DNA of 64,000 nucleotides from Clarkia xantiana subsp. parviflora (GCA_036873135.1 JAPTYO010000010.1:9958634-10022633); one strand, 5' to 3'. Positions 49,501 to 60,815 are shown, counted from the first letter of the stretch. Program-made: numbers and translations. Notes: generated by a model not told the origin, from the letters alone.

Positions 49501-50932
49501 GATTGGGTTGGTGGGTTGATGAAAATAATTGAATGGAGATGAAAAGACGCACAAAGACACCAAATTTCAACAAAAATGAAACTTGGGACAGTCCATTTTA
49601 ACATTTCAAACTTCAGACACCTAATTTTAACATAGGGTAAACCTTGGACAGTTTTTTAGTTATTAACCCAATATTTAATTGTTACATGAACACAGAATAC
49701 CAAGTGCATAAACATTGGGAACAGTAGTAATATGAATAGAATGTAATAGAGCAGAACATCTTAAATCTTATGAAAACCAATCTACAGAATGTGGACAGTA
49801 TTTTTACCTCAAAAAGATTTACCCTTGCGTCAACATCAAAATTGAGATTCTCAGATAGCCAAATAATTGCTCTCTCAAATTCAGTGTTGTTTCCCATGAT
49901 AACAAGACTACATAAAGAAAAGCATAGTTCAGAACAGTGAAATAAAAAGTAATCTTAAGGAAGTAGATTTGAAGCAGCCATCCTTTTCCAGAACAAAGCG
50001 CGATATAACAATCACATAAGTATCTAACAATTAGTGCTCAAACACTAATATATGATAATAATCACATGTACCAACCTGGATAATGACTCAACAAGTGTAA
50101 GAGCTGAACCATTGTATGCATCAGGCAGGTGCTCAAGCTGTAAATCAAGAATAATATATCAACATTTACATATTTACTCTGGTAATCAACTAAACAAACA
50201 TTGCCACCTTAAGATTTCCAAGCTCACTAAGTGAATCTGTAAAAGTCTTGGTTAGAGGCTTTAGTTCATCATGCTGCAACATAACAAACGATCATTTCAT
50301 GGAACACAAAGTGTTTCTTCTCAATTTGAGGACAATGAGTCGCAAACCAGAACTGACTGGAAAAGCATGGGTCATATAGTTGTTGTAGCCATGGTAAAAC
50401 CTGGAAACAAGAACCAATTAATACATTTGCAGAGTCAATATACTGCCATTATAATATTGTAAAATCTCTATACTAGCTTTTCGGCAGAAACAATATGCAA
50501 TAGGCAATCAGGTACCATATTTATATGCATGGATTACAGTTCTTTGCCTATTGAACGAACATAAAAAGAGTTAATCTATAGTCAATTCCATATAGGCAAA
50601 AGTCATTCTTGTTGTCAAAAGGTTAAACTTTAGGAGAAGGGGAGTTGTACGTAACCAAGCTCCAGCAAAATTTCAAGTACGCAGCTCGGAATCGTTCTAA
50701 AGTACAATTCAGATGGAACATATCCTCAATCAACACGGAAAACTCAGCAAAAATCATAATCCAATTAGAACTGATTGAGGAGCCATTAGATAATCGGTAC
50801 GTACATCTCCCTAACTTTATCTCTGAGATGCCTTTTTTTGGTGTCTAAGCGAGAATCAACATTGGAGCAGCTGGCGGGAGAGATCGTCAGTAACAAGATG
50901 ATCCATGTCTTGAAGATCCAAGGTAACAACAT
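46535..50932 (-). CDS. MNS5: GH47 alpha-mannosidase-like ERAD protein (EDEM type)
   Basis: Fourteen exons (minus): 50805-50932, 50358-50400, 50208-50273, 50076-50137, 49808-49907, 48872-49054, 48496-48544, 48209-48388, 47905-48025, 47607-47688, 47335-47521, 47106-47247, 46867-47017 and 46535-46753. Phases agree throughout, giving 570 residues, close to plant MNS5. The N-terminus MLLPWIFKTWIILLLTISPA is a signal peptide or anchor for ER entry. GH47 landmarks: HDELKPLTKTFTDSLSE (from 58), LTLVESLS (about 92), LGGLVSAHILATD (about 138), ETSTSCCGSLILEMGALSRL (about 203), SGIGAGVDSFYEYLAKAHILF (about 266), YPLRPELAESTFYLYQATK (about 382) and HSFFLAETCKYLYLLFDD (about 441). Plant MNS4/MNS5 trim mannose from misfolded glycoproteins and mark them for ER-associated degradation. 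The C-terminus is Cys-rich. The intron after exon 10 uses a GC donor (CAG|GCAAGT). The 753-bp intron 5 carries a Mutator-like MITE. Confidence 0.95.
49129..49678. mobile_element. Mutator-like MITE inside an MNS5 intron
   Basis: The element spans 49138-49669 (532 bp). Ends are GGGTTAATAACTAAAAAACT and AGTTTTTTAGTTATTAACCC. A perfect 9-bp duplication AATATTTAA lies at 49129-49137 and 49670-49678. It is the family of 7048-7920 with a different core. It sits between exons 5 and 6 and leaves the splice sites intact. Confidence 0.93.
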
Positions 50933-51777
50933 TTTCTCGTTTTCTGCTGTGCTGTAGATTTAGAAAATTTAGAGAAATGGACGAGAACGAACGAAGTCGA
51001 GCGAGCAAAATTCGTAGAATTGAGATCTCTTGAATTGAATATACAGCTAGGTGACTGAGATGTAGGAATTAGGATAAAAGCATCGGCCTAAAATTTTGGG
51101 CTTTGTGGATTAGTTTGTGGGCCGAATTTCTATCTTCTTTTCATTCGGTGAAAGTCGTGGGCCGACCTGTTGGTCCGAATACAGTACGAACTACCCAAAC
51201 ATCCGGTGAATTATGAAATCAACTTATTTTAAAAAAAATGAAAGTAATACAACAACAAAATTATATATTTATTCTAAAAAAATTATTTCCATGCAAAAAT
51301 AATTTATATATTAAAATAGCTCGCATTAAATAATAAAATAAAAATAGACGTTATGTTACATATATGTTGTTCATGTCATCATCTAGTTAAATCATTAGCA
51401 ATAATATAGTTGATTGACCGAATGTGCCCGAAAAAGAAAAGCAGAGCAAACGAAGCATGACCAAAAGTAAACTAGCCCCTCGGAATGCTACGAAAAACAC
51501 CGGCATAATCAACCTCTTAGGGAGGTTCTAGAAAATAGAATTAAGAAAATGAAAACCATAAGAAAATACATCTAATAATAACAAAAACACTGTGATTAAA
51601 AAAAAATGAAAGAATGAAAAGTAGAGTAACAAGTATATGAATACGTGTAAAGACATAAAATAATTGATTTTATATTTATCAACCGGATTGAAAACCCAAA
51701 TTACGGTGAGAATATATACCTAAAAAGAAATGTATGTACCTAAATACACTAAGAACCAAATTTGACAGCCAAAATAT
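50933..51777. other. Upstream region of the MNS5-like gene
   Basis: It includes the probable promoter. No clear TATA box could be placed. The left part has mixed base composition; beyond about 51200 it is AT-rich. No gene was seen. Confidence 0.45.
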
Positions 51778-51898
51778 ATTTAAGTAATACGATTGCTGAG
51801 CAAATATTTTTTACGTGTGTTTTAACTTTACGTATTATTTAAAGTGTACTCCACTTGACAACTTTAAAAAAATACAGTAAACTATTGTGATGCTCTTA
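51778..51898. mobile_element. Tourist-like MITE, truncated copy C
   Basis: The right half matches copies A and B: TTAACTTTACGTATTATTTAAAG-like sequence, then GTGATGCTC and TTA (51896-51898). The left half is missing. Confidence 0.7.
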
Positions 51899-52538
51899 TA
51901 TATTATATATTATTATTATAAAATTGGTTTAGCCGACTTTGGTGGCTATATATCATATCACACCAAGTCTTTCTCAATTGTTATAGTATTTAGAATGATC
52001 AATACTCAAAGCAGTCAAAAGAATAATTTTTATGGACTAACCAAGTAGATTCACATGGGGACCCCCATTCTACTGTGGTACCTAAAGACATTCCACATCT
52101 AAAGCTATTAAATTTCATTCCTCATATTTCAGACCTACTGAGTTTATATACTTTTTTATATTTCAAAATAAAAATAAACTGTATATATAAAAAAAAAATA
52201 ATGCAATCTATGTAATATTGTTAAAGAATGTTGGGAAAAAAAATCAAATAATAAAAAAAATGGCTTTATGTATTTGTTTAATTTAAAAAATTACCTCTCA
52301 TACTGTTTTCTTAAGTCTTCTAGTTCTATGTGTACCATCATTGTACTTATGTTCATCGCGACATTGAGCTTAATTCTTCACTCCACATTTTTTTTTTTAT
52401 ATAAAATCCTGCATTTATGTTTAAAGAAAAAAAAGTTAACATTATTCAATTTAAATCGCAATGTAGAAACAAACTAAAGCTGAAATAAACAGTATAAAAT
52501 AGAACCACAAAGCAAGTTTAAATATAAAATACGTATAA
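51899..52538. other. Intergenic, no gene seen
   Basis: AT-rich with no supportable feature. Confidence 0.5.
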
Positions 52539-53081
52539 TATAAAAAAGGGAAAACAACATAAATGGTCCCTAAACTTTACTCATTTTTCTGTCTCTGTCT
52601 TTGAACTTTATTTTTTTTCTATTCATGTACTTGAACTCGTCAAATCCATTCTGTTATAGTCCGTCGTTAAATTTTTATTGTTAATTATGGTGATTAGACA
52701 CTAATTAAGCAAAAAATATTGACATGGACAAGCTGGCGTGTCATTGTTTATGGCCACATCATGTTTCGTGCCTTCCAATTTCATGTTCTTTTATTTTTAT
52801 TTTTCTTTATTTATTCATTTATTTATTATCTAGTTATTGATATATATTAAAAAAAAATATGATGTGACCCTAAACATGTCATGTCAGCTTATCCATGCTA
52901 TCAATTTTTCGTCTAATTAGCGCATTATCAGCACAATTAATAATAAAAGTTAACAGCAGGACTATAACTGAATGAATTTTATTAGTTCATGTACCTCAAT
53001 AGAAAAAATTAAAGTTCAAGGACATAGATAGAAAAATGTATAAAGTTCAAGGACCATTTATGTTGTTTTCCCTATATAAAA
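52539..53081. mobile_element. Mutator-like MITE, 525 bp
   Basis: The element spans 52548-53072. Ends are GGGAAAACAACATAAATGG and CCATTTATGTTGTTTTCCC. Inner arms share CTTTGAACTTTAT-type sequence. Flanks TATAAAAAA and TATATAAAA are a plausible mutated 9-bp duplication. Confidence 0.82.
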
Positions 53082-53524
53082 TGTTGATGAATGTCAATTG
53101 CAAAACAAAAGTAATATAAGCAAACATATGATAGAGGTATCCACGTTGTAATCAAACAAAATTGAAAATCATAAAAATCTGAAGCTTTTAAGTTTTAATA
53201 GTACCGTTATAAGTGAAGAAATATTATAATTGCTAGTTTGTACAAATTATTGCAATAGAGGATATATATTGTTTTATAAATAAATATATGTTATATTAGC
53301 TACATTTGAACGACATTAGGGTTATATAATATATTTTATTTATAAATTCACTTATTAATATTATATATAGGGGATATATATTGTTTTATATATAATAGGA
53401 CATAGTTTAATTTTATTACTTTATATTGTATTGTATTGCTCTATATAGTCTCCTCCTTAATTGCCTCCCGTAAATTAACAATTATGTTTTATCAATATGT
53501 TTAATTTATATTTAATTATCAATT

Positions 53525-53790
53525 ATAGCTTACATGGCGGCCTATGGTCTTCCGGAACTAAATTGTATAGAATTACTATTTAAATGGAAACTTTAAATTA
53601 ATTTATTTCTTTAAATTGCGTAGAGACCAAAATAGGAGATAAAAATACTTCTTAATTTTCAATCAATCAATATTTTGTATATAAATTTATAAAAACCCCT
53701 ATAAATTTCCAACTAAATTAAGAAACTGTGACAGGGCAAACTGTCCACGTGTCAGCGAGGGCTTCCGATACCGAATTAATATATAATATA
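53525..53790 (+). repeat. Copy of the S1-like gene upstream region
   Basis: This segment closely matches 58612-58868, upstream of the first S1-like gene. Shared landmarks are TGGCGGCCTATGGTC, GGAGATAAAAATACTTCTTA and CAAACTGTCCACGTGTCAGC, in the same order. No S1 coding sequence follows here, so it is an orphaned duplicate. Confidence 0.8.
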
Positions 53791-54122
53791 TATTAATAAG
53801 TTATTTAAAAATAATTAATACATTTTTGAGATAAAACTTAGTTAATAGTAATGCATTAATTTTATTAAAGTATTTAATACTCATGCATTGATAGTAGTAA
53901 AATAATCAACATTATATATAATTTTCTATAAGATGTATTCCCAAGAGAATATAAAATTTGCAATTATAACATCTACTATTTTTTGTTGTTGAGTAATTTA
54001 AGTTTTTTTACTATTTATTTTTTAATTCACAACCGAGATAAATAAGTCAAAAAATGTATACTAAAAATAATAAAATAATATAAAATTAAATATGAATTTT
54101 TTATATACCATTTCTCTTACTG

Positions 54123-54611
54123 CTAATAAGTTTCGATATAACAAATTTTTATTTTCACATCGACCAATGGTGTCGAGGTTGAGCTTTCTGGTCCAACTAC
54201 AGTTTTTAATTCAGATAAATAAGTCAGAAATATGTAAAATGAAACTATAAAAACAATCAATTTTGATATAACTTTATATTCGAAACTTTTATTATGACCA
54301 CTAATAAGATTCGATATAACTAATATTTTATTTTTCACCTCAATCGTAAGAGTGTTGAATTGAGTTCCTTGATCCATGAAGTGAAGCTCTTTCAGTCCAA
54401 CAACATAAGCTGCGACCATGCTCGTTCTCATGATGTCGTGATCGTAGGCCAACATGTTAAGTACGTTCGTGACCGTGTCCCTCCTAATTAATGTTGGAAA
54501 AAATAGTGATGGTACGGTACATATTACTAAGTGGTGGTGCTGACTACTACTACTCATGCATGTCATGGTTTCCTGCATATTAAACGAAGAGAGCCGGGTG
54601 TTGATGGTCAT
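54123..54611 (-). CDS. Unrecognised 162-codon open frame
   Basis: It starts at a true ATG (54611). The first two thirds have ordinary composition (for example RRDTVTNVLNMLAYDHDIM and VVGLKELHFMDQG). The rest becomes Ile/Lys-rich and AT-biased, as if the frame ran into an intron near position 95. Two degenerate copies of a roughly 60-bp segment lie within it (about 54145-54190 and 54290-54345 on the plus strand). I recognise no family. It could be a first exon, a gene relic or chance. Confidence 0.25.
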   Translation of the reverse strand: MTINTRLSSFNMQETMTCMSSSSQHHHLVICTVPSLFFPTLIRRDTVTNVLNMLAYDHDIMRTSMVAAYVVGLKELHFMDQGTQFNTLTIEVKNKILVISNLISGHNKSFEYKVISKLIVFIVSFYIFLTYLSELKTVVGPESSTSTPLVDVKIKICYIETY

Positions 54612-55301
54612 AGTGGTGGAGACTGGAGAGCTGTATGGATGACTTTTTTTTTTTTGTAAACATAGACCTATATATTAAGGAAACATACAGGTTACGCATG
54701 GATAACTTGATCGAAGTAAAGATAGGGAGCGCATAATTTTGTTATTATTATATACAACAAAATATTGAATAATAATAGGATATGTAATATTGTTTTTGTC
54801 CAAACATAGGACATACAATATTCAATATATATACATATTTATATGTATATATTATCATATATTATTAGGAAATTAATAACTTAACTTTCTGGCCAATAAA
54901 ATAACTTAAGTTGCTTTGGTTTTCTTAGTAAGAATAGATGTACATTAATTAATGAGTCGATTCTATGAATTTTTTTACCCAAAAAAAATCCTATAAATTA
55001 GTATATAACGTGTATTAGTTTGTAATATCAATATATTTATATCTATCCATCAATTAAACTTTCTTCTTTGATAATTATTATTATATATTCATGTATACCT
55101 ACTTTGAACTTCTAATATATTTTTTTTGTTAGATTTTAGAGAATTTTTCATTGTCAAATAATGTGAATAGGTCATATTCGTTTATTGAATCATAAAAAAA
55201 CTATATGTCGCATCTCATTCATGCAATTAATTATCTAAATAATTGAAAAAAAAAAAAAACAATTAACTAAAGATAATTCCATGAAAAAAAATTTGGGTTA
55301 C

Positions 55302-56235
55302 AGTTGGCACATGCCGGGGGATAATGTTCCAGTCAAAAAATTATCACATAAATCACTGGAGAATAAACGACGATGTTGAACTAAAAGATAGCTCGTGGTA
55401 TCAAACATGTAGTATTGTAGTTTAGAATTAATTACAACACAATGCAGTAAATGTGGAAGAATCTACACTTACAGAACACTTCATTCCAGCAAAGTAGCTG
55501 CAAAATTTCACCAGTAAATTAATTTCTAGCAAGATCACTAAAATAACAATGTGAGATATTCTTTCAATTAAATGCCGCGGAAATACATAATTAAATAATT
55601 ATAACCACTGCTTTAAACTTACAGAGTCCTTAGATTAGAGTTTGAGTAACAGTGGAAAGAATATGACCAGTACACTGATTGTTCTTTAAGTTTCTGCGTA
55701 ATGTTGAAAAGCGTTACGTACGAATTTAGTAATAAAATAGAAAAATGTTAATTGACGAATGAAACTACAAAGAACTGCAAGAAATAAACCATACAGAAAC
55801 TTTAGCTGCTTAAGCTTGGAAATGGAATATAGGATATCTTCATAGAGCAAATTGTCAGAAAGTTCCTGTATAATAATCATAACATTCTGTTATAATGAGA
55901 GAACTTAGTACTACACAAAAATCAGCAAAACTCAAGAGAAATGAAAGTAATTAAGGGAATTTTGCGCTAATTACATGTATATCAAAGTTGAACAATCTTC
56001 GATTTCGTCTGGAATTTGCCCAACTAACTTGTTGGCCTAAAAATCTCTGCATAAATTTCATCACTAAGACAGAGGGTCAGCCACTAATGCCATTTGCATT
56101 AAAAAAAAAAAACAATACTTTTTGCTGAAATGTAATTAAAAAAAAAAGTGACTTACATTGACAGCAAGTTGCTCAAGACACCAATGGCAGGCGAATCTCC
56201 CCTCCCAGATATAAGTTAGACAGATTCCTTCAAAG
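55302..56235 (-). pseudogene. ERECTA-family LRR receptor kinase pseudogene (six LRR exons)
   Basis: Six consecutive minus-strand blocks match LRR exons of ERECTA-type receptor kinases: 56157-56235 (SNLYLGGEI and, after a frameshift, PAIGVLSNLLSM), 55975-56046 (ANKLVGQIPDEIEDCSTL), 55795-55865 (SDNLLYEDILYSISKLKQLK), 55623-55693 (LKNNQCTGHILSTVTQ), 55473-about 55544 (FTGEILQLLCWNEVF) and 55302-55355 (DNFLTGTLSPGMCQL). These genes have 72-bp LRR exons. One block is exactly 72 bp, and two are 71 bp, showing one-base deletions. Splice sites are mostly still GT-AG. In-frame stops (for example the TAG before ANKL) and a truncated last block show it is dead. No kinase domain or N-terminus was found nearby. 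Confidence 0.82.
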
Positions 56236-57029
56236 ATCAAAGCAAACACAACGATTCTAAAAAACAGAAAGGGCATCATTCAAAATTTAAATTTTAGTTA
56301 GACATTGCCGAGTAAATGTCTTCTTAAACATTCCCGTAGGGTTTTTGTATCTTGATTGTGTATGTTGATCTTTAATCACTTTGTGTTTATATATATAATC
56401 TTTGAAATATATTTTTTTAGAAACAATATATGTTATCTATATCAAAGTACATGCATATAGTAATTTTACATATTAATTTTAGAATGCATAATTCAATGTA
56501 TAATTAATATACTAAGTTTGCATATTGACTAATATACTCCCTGTATTTTTTTTATATATATTCTTATTAAGTAAATATAAAAGTTCCATGCAATTAATTT
56601 AATTGATTTATTTATTAGTTTATGATTTTGAATATATTATGTCTATTTTCTAAATTTTTTTATTTGTTGTTTTTTAAATATTTTTATTAAATAAATATTT
56701 CAGAGTCACACAATTAATAATTAATTAGATATCTAATTTTTGTTTTTTTTTAAAAATATTTTTATTAAATAAATATTTGAAAGTCACGCAATAGTAATTA
56801 ATTAGATATCTAATCATATAAATTTTCGTATGTAGGTGCACATATTCAACAATTATTAATTATTTAAAAAAATATTAATAATAATCTTATAACAAAGATT
56901 TCCGTGTAGTATTTTTTTATTATTGATTTATTATATATATACATATTATATTCTTTTACCGAATAATAACACACTATTATGTGTACGTAAACATTTAAAT
57001 ACGTAATGTATTATTATTTGGATGTATAA
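56236..57029. other. Intergenic, AT-rich
   Basis: Two short direct repeats containing TATTTTTATTAAATAAATAT lie at about 56680 and 56760. No gene was seen. Confidence 0.5.
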
Positions 57030-58490
57030 TCTATATCTATCTATCTATATATTATACTAAGCCTGGTTTTCTAAGCTTAATAGCTTGACACGTATTCAAT
57101 ATTAACGGTGTCCACTACCTCGGCCATGGAAAGAGAGAAAATTTAAATATTATAGTTCTTTAGGAAAACGACATCGCATCCACCGAATAAGCAATGCAAA
57201 ACGGCAGCGCACCCATCAGCATAAACATAACTCCATCTTTGAACTCTACAAAACCAAAAACGGCATCGCTTTAAGCAGAGATTTATCTAAGACGGATTGT
57301 CTCGAATGGGCAATCACTCTGAGCTACACACGTCATCTCATTCGGAATTCACCACGTCAGCGCCATGATCCAATTATAAGATGACAACTAGACAGAGAAG
57401 ATCATAAAAAACAGGGATCAGCCGTTAATTCAGGAATCAAACCGACAAATAATTAAACTACCTATTAAATCAGGAGATGTAGCATTAACATTCTCTGTTA
57501 CACGTTACAGAAGGCCGAAGGGTTTATCTCATCAGGAGATGGAGATTAACGTTAATGCTCATAAAACTCAATAATTACAATTATAATTAACTTAATCCTT
57601 ATCAATTCATTATCTATCTTCAATAAATTTACAAATTATATATAAATATGCAGAACCTGATGCCCAATCACTAATACTCAACCCCGTTAGCATCCAAAAG
57701 ACGCATAAAGATGACCTGGTTGCTTCAAGCCCCGTCAGTGTCAGGGGAAGAAATCATGCCCAAAATCGTGCAACATGAAGAAATCTTGCAAGCATGAAGA
57801 AATCCATCATTCCAAGAGCAGTTGATGATGTTGATTACCAATTGGTGCTGGGTGGATTTCAAATGAAAATTTGGGACAAGAGCTACTGGACCTAGACAAC
57901 GAAACGGGGTTGGACCTTGATGGCCATGCAGGGTTGTACCTGAACACGATAGTGGAGCTGATGGTGTGGACTTGGACAGCGAACGACGAGGAATAAGGGC
58001 TAGATGGCGATGCGGATCTGGACGAAGACGCGAATCTGGATGAACGGAGGTGGAGAGAACCGACGTGTGGATTTCTCAGACCCTATCTAACTCTAGCTCT
58101 CTGAGTAAACTTAGGTTGCTCCCTTATTAACTAGGTTTGATATAGTTAACTATTTACATGGGCCAATATTATATCAAACAAAGGCCCAAAGTCAATGAGA
58201 TTTTTCACTCCAATTATAACTAAGCCTACGTTTTGTTAGTAATAATACTAATCATATCATTATGGGATATATCGTGATGCATATATATTTTACTAATTTT
58301 TTTTTATTAATTGTAAAAATAACTGCACAGTCACTTATGTATTTTTTTAATGGTCAATTGCATTTTTCCCTAAAATAAAAAAAATAAAAAAAGTGTAATA
58401 TATTTTTTAATGTATTGTTTTCTAAATATATTCATATTTATTATATTATTATCACAATCTACCCGCGCTGCGCGCGGGTTCAGCACCTAG
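57030..58490 (+). mobile_element. Non-autonomous Helitron, 1,461 bp
   Basis: The 5' end TCTATATCTATC (57030) follows an A. The 3' end has the GC hairpin CCCGCGCTGCGCGCGGG (58462-58478), a short spacer and CTAG (58487-58490), followed by T. This A|TC...CTAG|T layout is the Helitron signature, with no target duplication. There is no Rep/helicase. Internal sequence at 57100-58150 has higher GC and some gene-like segments but no frame I can assign. Confidence 0.9.
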
Positions 58491-58892
58491 TATAATTTAA
58501 CGTGGTGGAAGATTTATATAATATAACATATTATTTTATTTATTTATTACTTAATATTATTCATTTCTAAATTTATATTGTTTATTAAATTTTCTTTACC
58601 AATATACATTGTTTACGTGGCGGCCTATGGTCCTCCGGAGCCAAACTGTATAGATAATGAATTTAAAAGGAAACTTTCAATTAATTTGTTTCTTTAAATT
58701 GTGTGGAGACCAAATTAGGAGATAAAAATACTTCTTAATTTTGAATCAATCAATATTATGTATCTAAATTTAGAGAACCCCTATTAAATTTTGATTAAAT
58801 TAGGCAATGCTGACTGGACAAACTGTCCACGTGTCAGCCAGAGGGCTTCCGATGTTGAATTAATATAATATAGTAGATTATAGATAATAACA

Positions 58893-59225
58893 AACTCTGA
58901 TTGTTGCTTTATATATGAGTTATGACACTGAAAAAAAAAAAGCAATAAATCCAACAAGGCAAACTCTTATTCTTCTAATAACAAACTATGAACTTCTTGC
59001 CTTATATATGAGTTATGACACTGCAAAAAATAAGGCACTAAATCCATCAAAGGCAAACTTTAAATTTGTTGCTTTATATATGAATTATGACAGTGCAAAA
59101 AAAGCAATAAATCCAACAAAGGCATGCTCTTATTCTAATAATAACAATTTGATGCCTTATATATGAATTATGACATTACAAAAAATAAGGCAATAAATCA
59201 AAGTAAGGCAGACTCTTATTTATAA
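58893..59225 (+). repeat. Tandem repeats upstream of the first S1-like gene
   Basis: Four copies of a 73-93 bp unit with TTATATATGAGTTATGACA followed by AATAAGGCA and AATCCAACAAAGGCAAACTC. Units can fold, since GCCTTAT pairs with ATAAGGC. The array ends about 75 bp before the start codon, so it occupies the promoter. The second gene has its own version at 61960-62320. Confidence 0.85.
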
Positions 59226-59233
59226 TTGATTAG

Positions 59234-59240
59234 TATATAA
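59234..59240 (+). promoter_or_regulatory. TATA box of the first S1-like gene
   Basis: TATATAA lies 60 bp upstream of the ATG and is conserved with the second gene (62324-62330). Confidence 0.55.
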
Positions 59241-59299
59241 ACCATATAGAATTGCATAGTCTTATTATCATAACTATCCAAAGACAAAAAGAAAAAAAA

Positions 59300-59746
59300 A
59301 TGTATTCCCGGATTTTTATTAGGAGCAGAAGCAGCAGATGTGCGTTTCTTATCGTTATGTTGCTCGCTTCACTGAAGAGAGGCTCATTCGAAGCCATTCC
59401 GTCGACAAACAGTTTAGACGACCACAAACATGTTACGTCGATAAACAATTTGCCCGGCGGTGCGAGCCTGACGATTCACTGTAAGTCGAAAGAAGATGAT
59501 CTTGGTGCTCAAGTAGTGAGTCCAGGTGGTTCATGGGGGTTTCAATTCAAGGCTAATTTTTTCTGCACCACGTTGTTCTTCTGCACATTGGAGTGGCCAG
59601 GTGCAAATCACGAGTTTGACATATTCGATTGCGTTAGGGATTTTAATCGGTGCGTGGATTGTAAGTGGAGTATTCTACCAACGGGGCCTTGTTTGTATAA
59701 TGATAAGACTTCTAAGTTTGATATTTGTGAGCCTTGGAAAAAATAA
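59300..59746 (+). CDS. S1-like secreted protein (S-protein homologue), copy 1
   Basis: Intronless, 148 residues. The start at MYSRIF is chosen because it is the first ATG and is conserved in copy 2. Residues 1-31 are basic then hydrophobic (CAFLIVMLLASL), a signal peptide. The mature part has the plant self-incompatibility S1 fold motifs: LTIHCKSK (Cys61), GGSWGFQF, FFCTTLFFCTLEWPG (Cys89, Cys95), FDIFDCVRD and CVDCKWS (Cys111, 118, 121), GPCLYN (Cys131) and FDICEPWKK (Cys143). The family comprises small secreted Cys-rich proteins. The founder is the stigma S determinant of Papaver, but most homologues have unknown roles, so self-incompatibility is not implied. It is 92% identical to copy 2. 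Confidence 0.92.
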   Translation: MYSRIFIRSRSSRCAFLIVMLLASLKRGSFEAIPSTNSLDDHKHVTSINNLPGGASLTIHCKSKEDDLGAQVVSPGGSWGFQFKANFFCTTLFFCTLEWPGANHEFDIFDCVRDFNRCVDCKWSILPTGPCLYNDKTSKFDICEPWKK

Positions 59747-59817
59747 GTGAATCGAGAATGTATTATTAGATTGTTCCTGTATGTATGGTTAATTGAAAAT
59801 AAGACTACAATCGGTGT

Positions 59818-59901
59818 TTCGATTGTACGTGGAGTGTTAAACCAGATAAACCTTGTTTGTAGAACTGTTGAATTCGATATGTGTGAGGAATGGAATAAAT
59901 A
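59818..59901 (+). pseudogene. Truncated S1-like 3' end
   Basis: Codons read DCTWSVKPDKPCL, then a stop, then after a frameshift VEFDMCEEWNK and a stop. This matches the C-terminal quarter of S1 proteins (compare CKWSILPTGPCLYN in the intact gene). It is the remnant of another tandem copy, located 70 bp after the intact stop codon. Confidence 0.8.
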
Positions 59902-59951
59902 AATAAAAACACTACCTATTCTATAACATACATAAAATAATACATAAATTG

Positions 59952-60118
59952 TTTCTTTGATGACAATGAGTCGCAAACCAGAAGTTGTTGTAGGCATGGA
60001 TAACAAGAACCAATAAATACATTTGCACAGTCAATATACTGCCAAGATAATATTATAAAATCTCTACACTAATTTTTTGGCAGAAACAATATGCAATAGG
60101 CATGGATTACAGAGTTCT
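59952..60118 (-). pseudogene. Decayed fragment of MNS5 intron and exon 2
   Basis: It matches 50320-50530 of the MNS5-like gene. Shared landmarks are GACAATGAGTCGCAAACCAG, GTTGTTGTAG, AACAAGAACCAAT and GGCAGAAACAATATGCAATA. About 27 bp of exon 2, including its splice donor, is deleted. Flanking intron sequence is retained, so it is a DNA-level duplicate, not a retrocopy. Confidence 0.8.
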
Positions 60119-60815
60119 TGACGTGGGAGATGTTGAAGTGTCGAATTTTGGCGTGCGAGTACATGATTTTATGCATGTATCACATTTACCTTTTGTTATT
60201 ACTCATATGAATACAACTACACTGATGGATGTGCTAGCAAATAAATTGATGTTCAATTAGTGAAGGAAGCTAACGGACGAGCTTCTTCTTTAGTGTCACG
60301 AACGACCATAAACGGAGCCTTCTACTAGGGATTTGGAAGTGCCATGGACGACTCGGACCGTCGGACGTAGCTTTCTTCTAAACTACATATTTTGTTTCAT
60401 ATATGTTAAAATAAATGTTAACGGTGTTAATTTTTCGGTTTTACCCGTTTTGAATCTGAAATATTTACTTTACCGATTATTCTGTTCGAATAATAATAAA
60501 AACTCACAAATTGCATATAGATCCCTCCTATAATTTTGTTCTTGTGTTTACATCTCTCTTCTCATGTGGATCCCACGATAGAAAGTATCCATGGTTTTAT
60601 ATGATTGTAGACAAACCGGTGATAAGAGAGAGGAAGATGTGAAAAAATAAAAATTATATATAAAAGTGCCCGTATTATATCAAAGTGCCCGTATTATATA
60701 TAAAATAGTGAAGTGCCCGTATTATATCAAAGTGCTTTAATCTAAAGACTGTGTAACTATATACACTCGAGAGTCGACACTATTTTAGCCATTCTTTATT
60801 ATTATATATAAAATG
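60119..60815. other. Intergenic with a short tandem repeat
   Basis: Three copies of AAGTGCCCGTATTATAT lie at about 60665-60730. No gene was seen. Confidence 0.55.

Noticed and set aside
58915..59166. 83-codon frame upstream of the first S1-like gene
   Set aside because: It is a read-through of the promoter tandem repeats and is not conserved upstream of the second gene.
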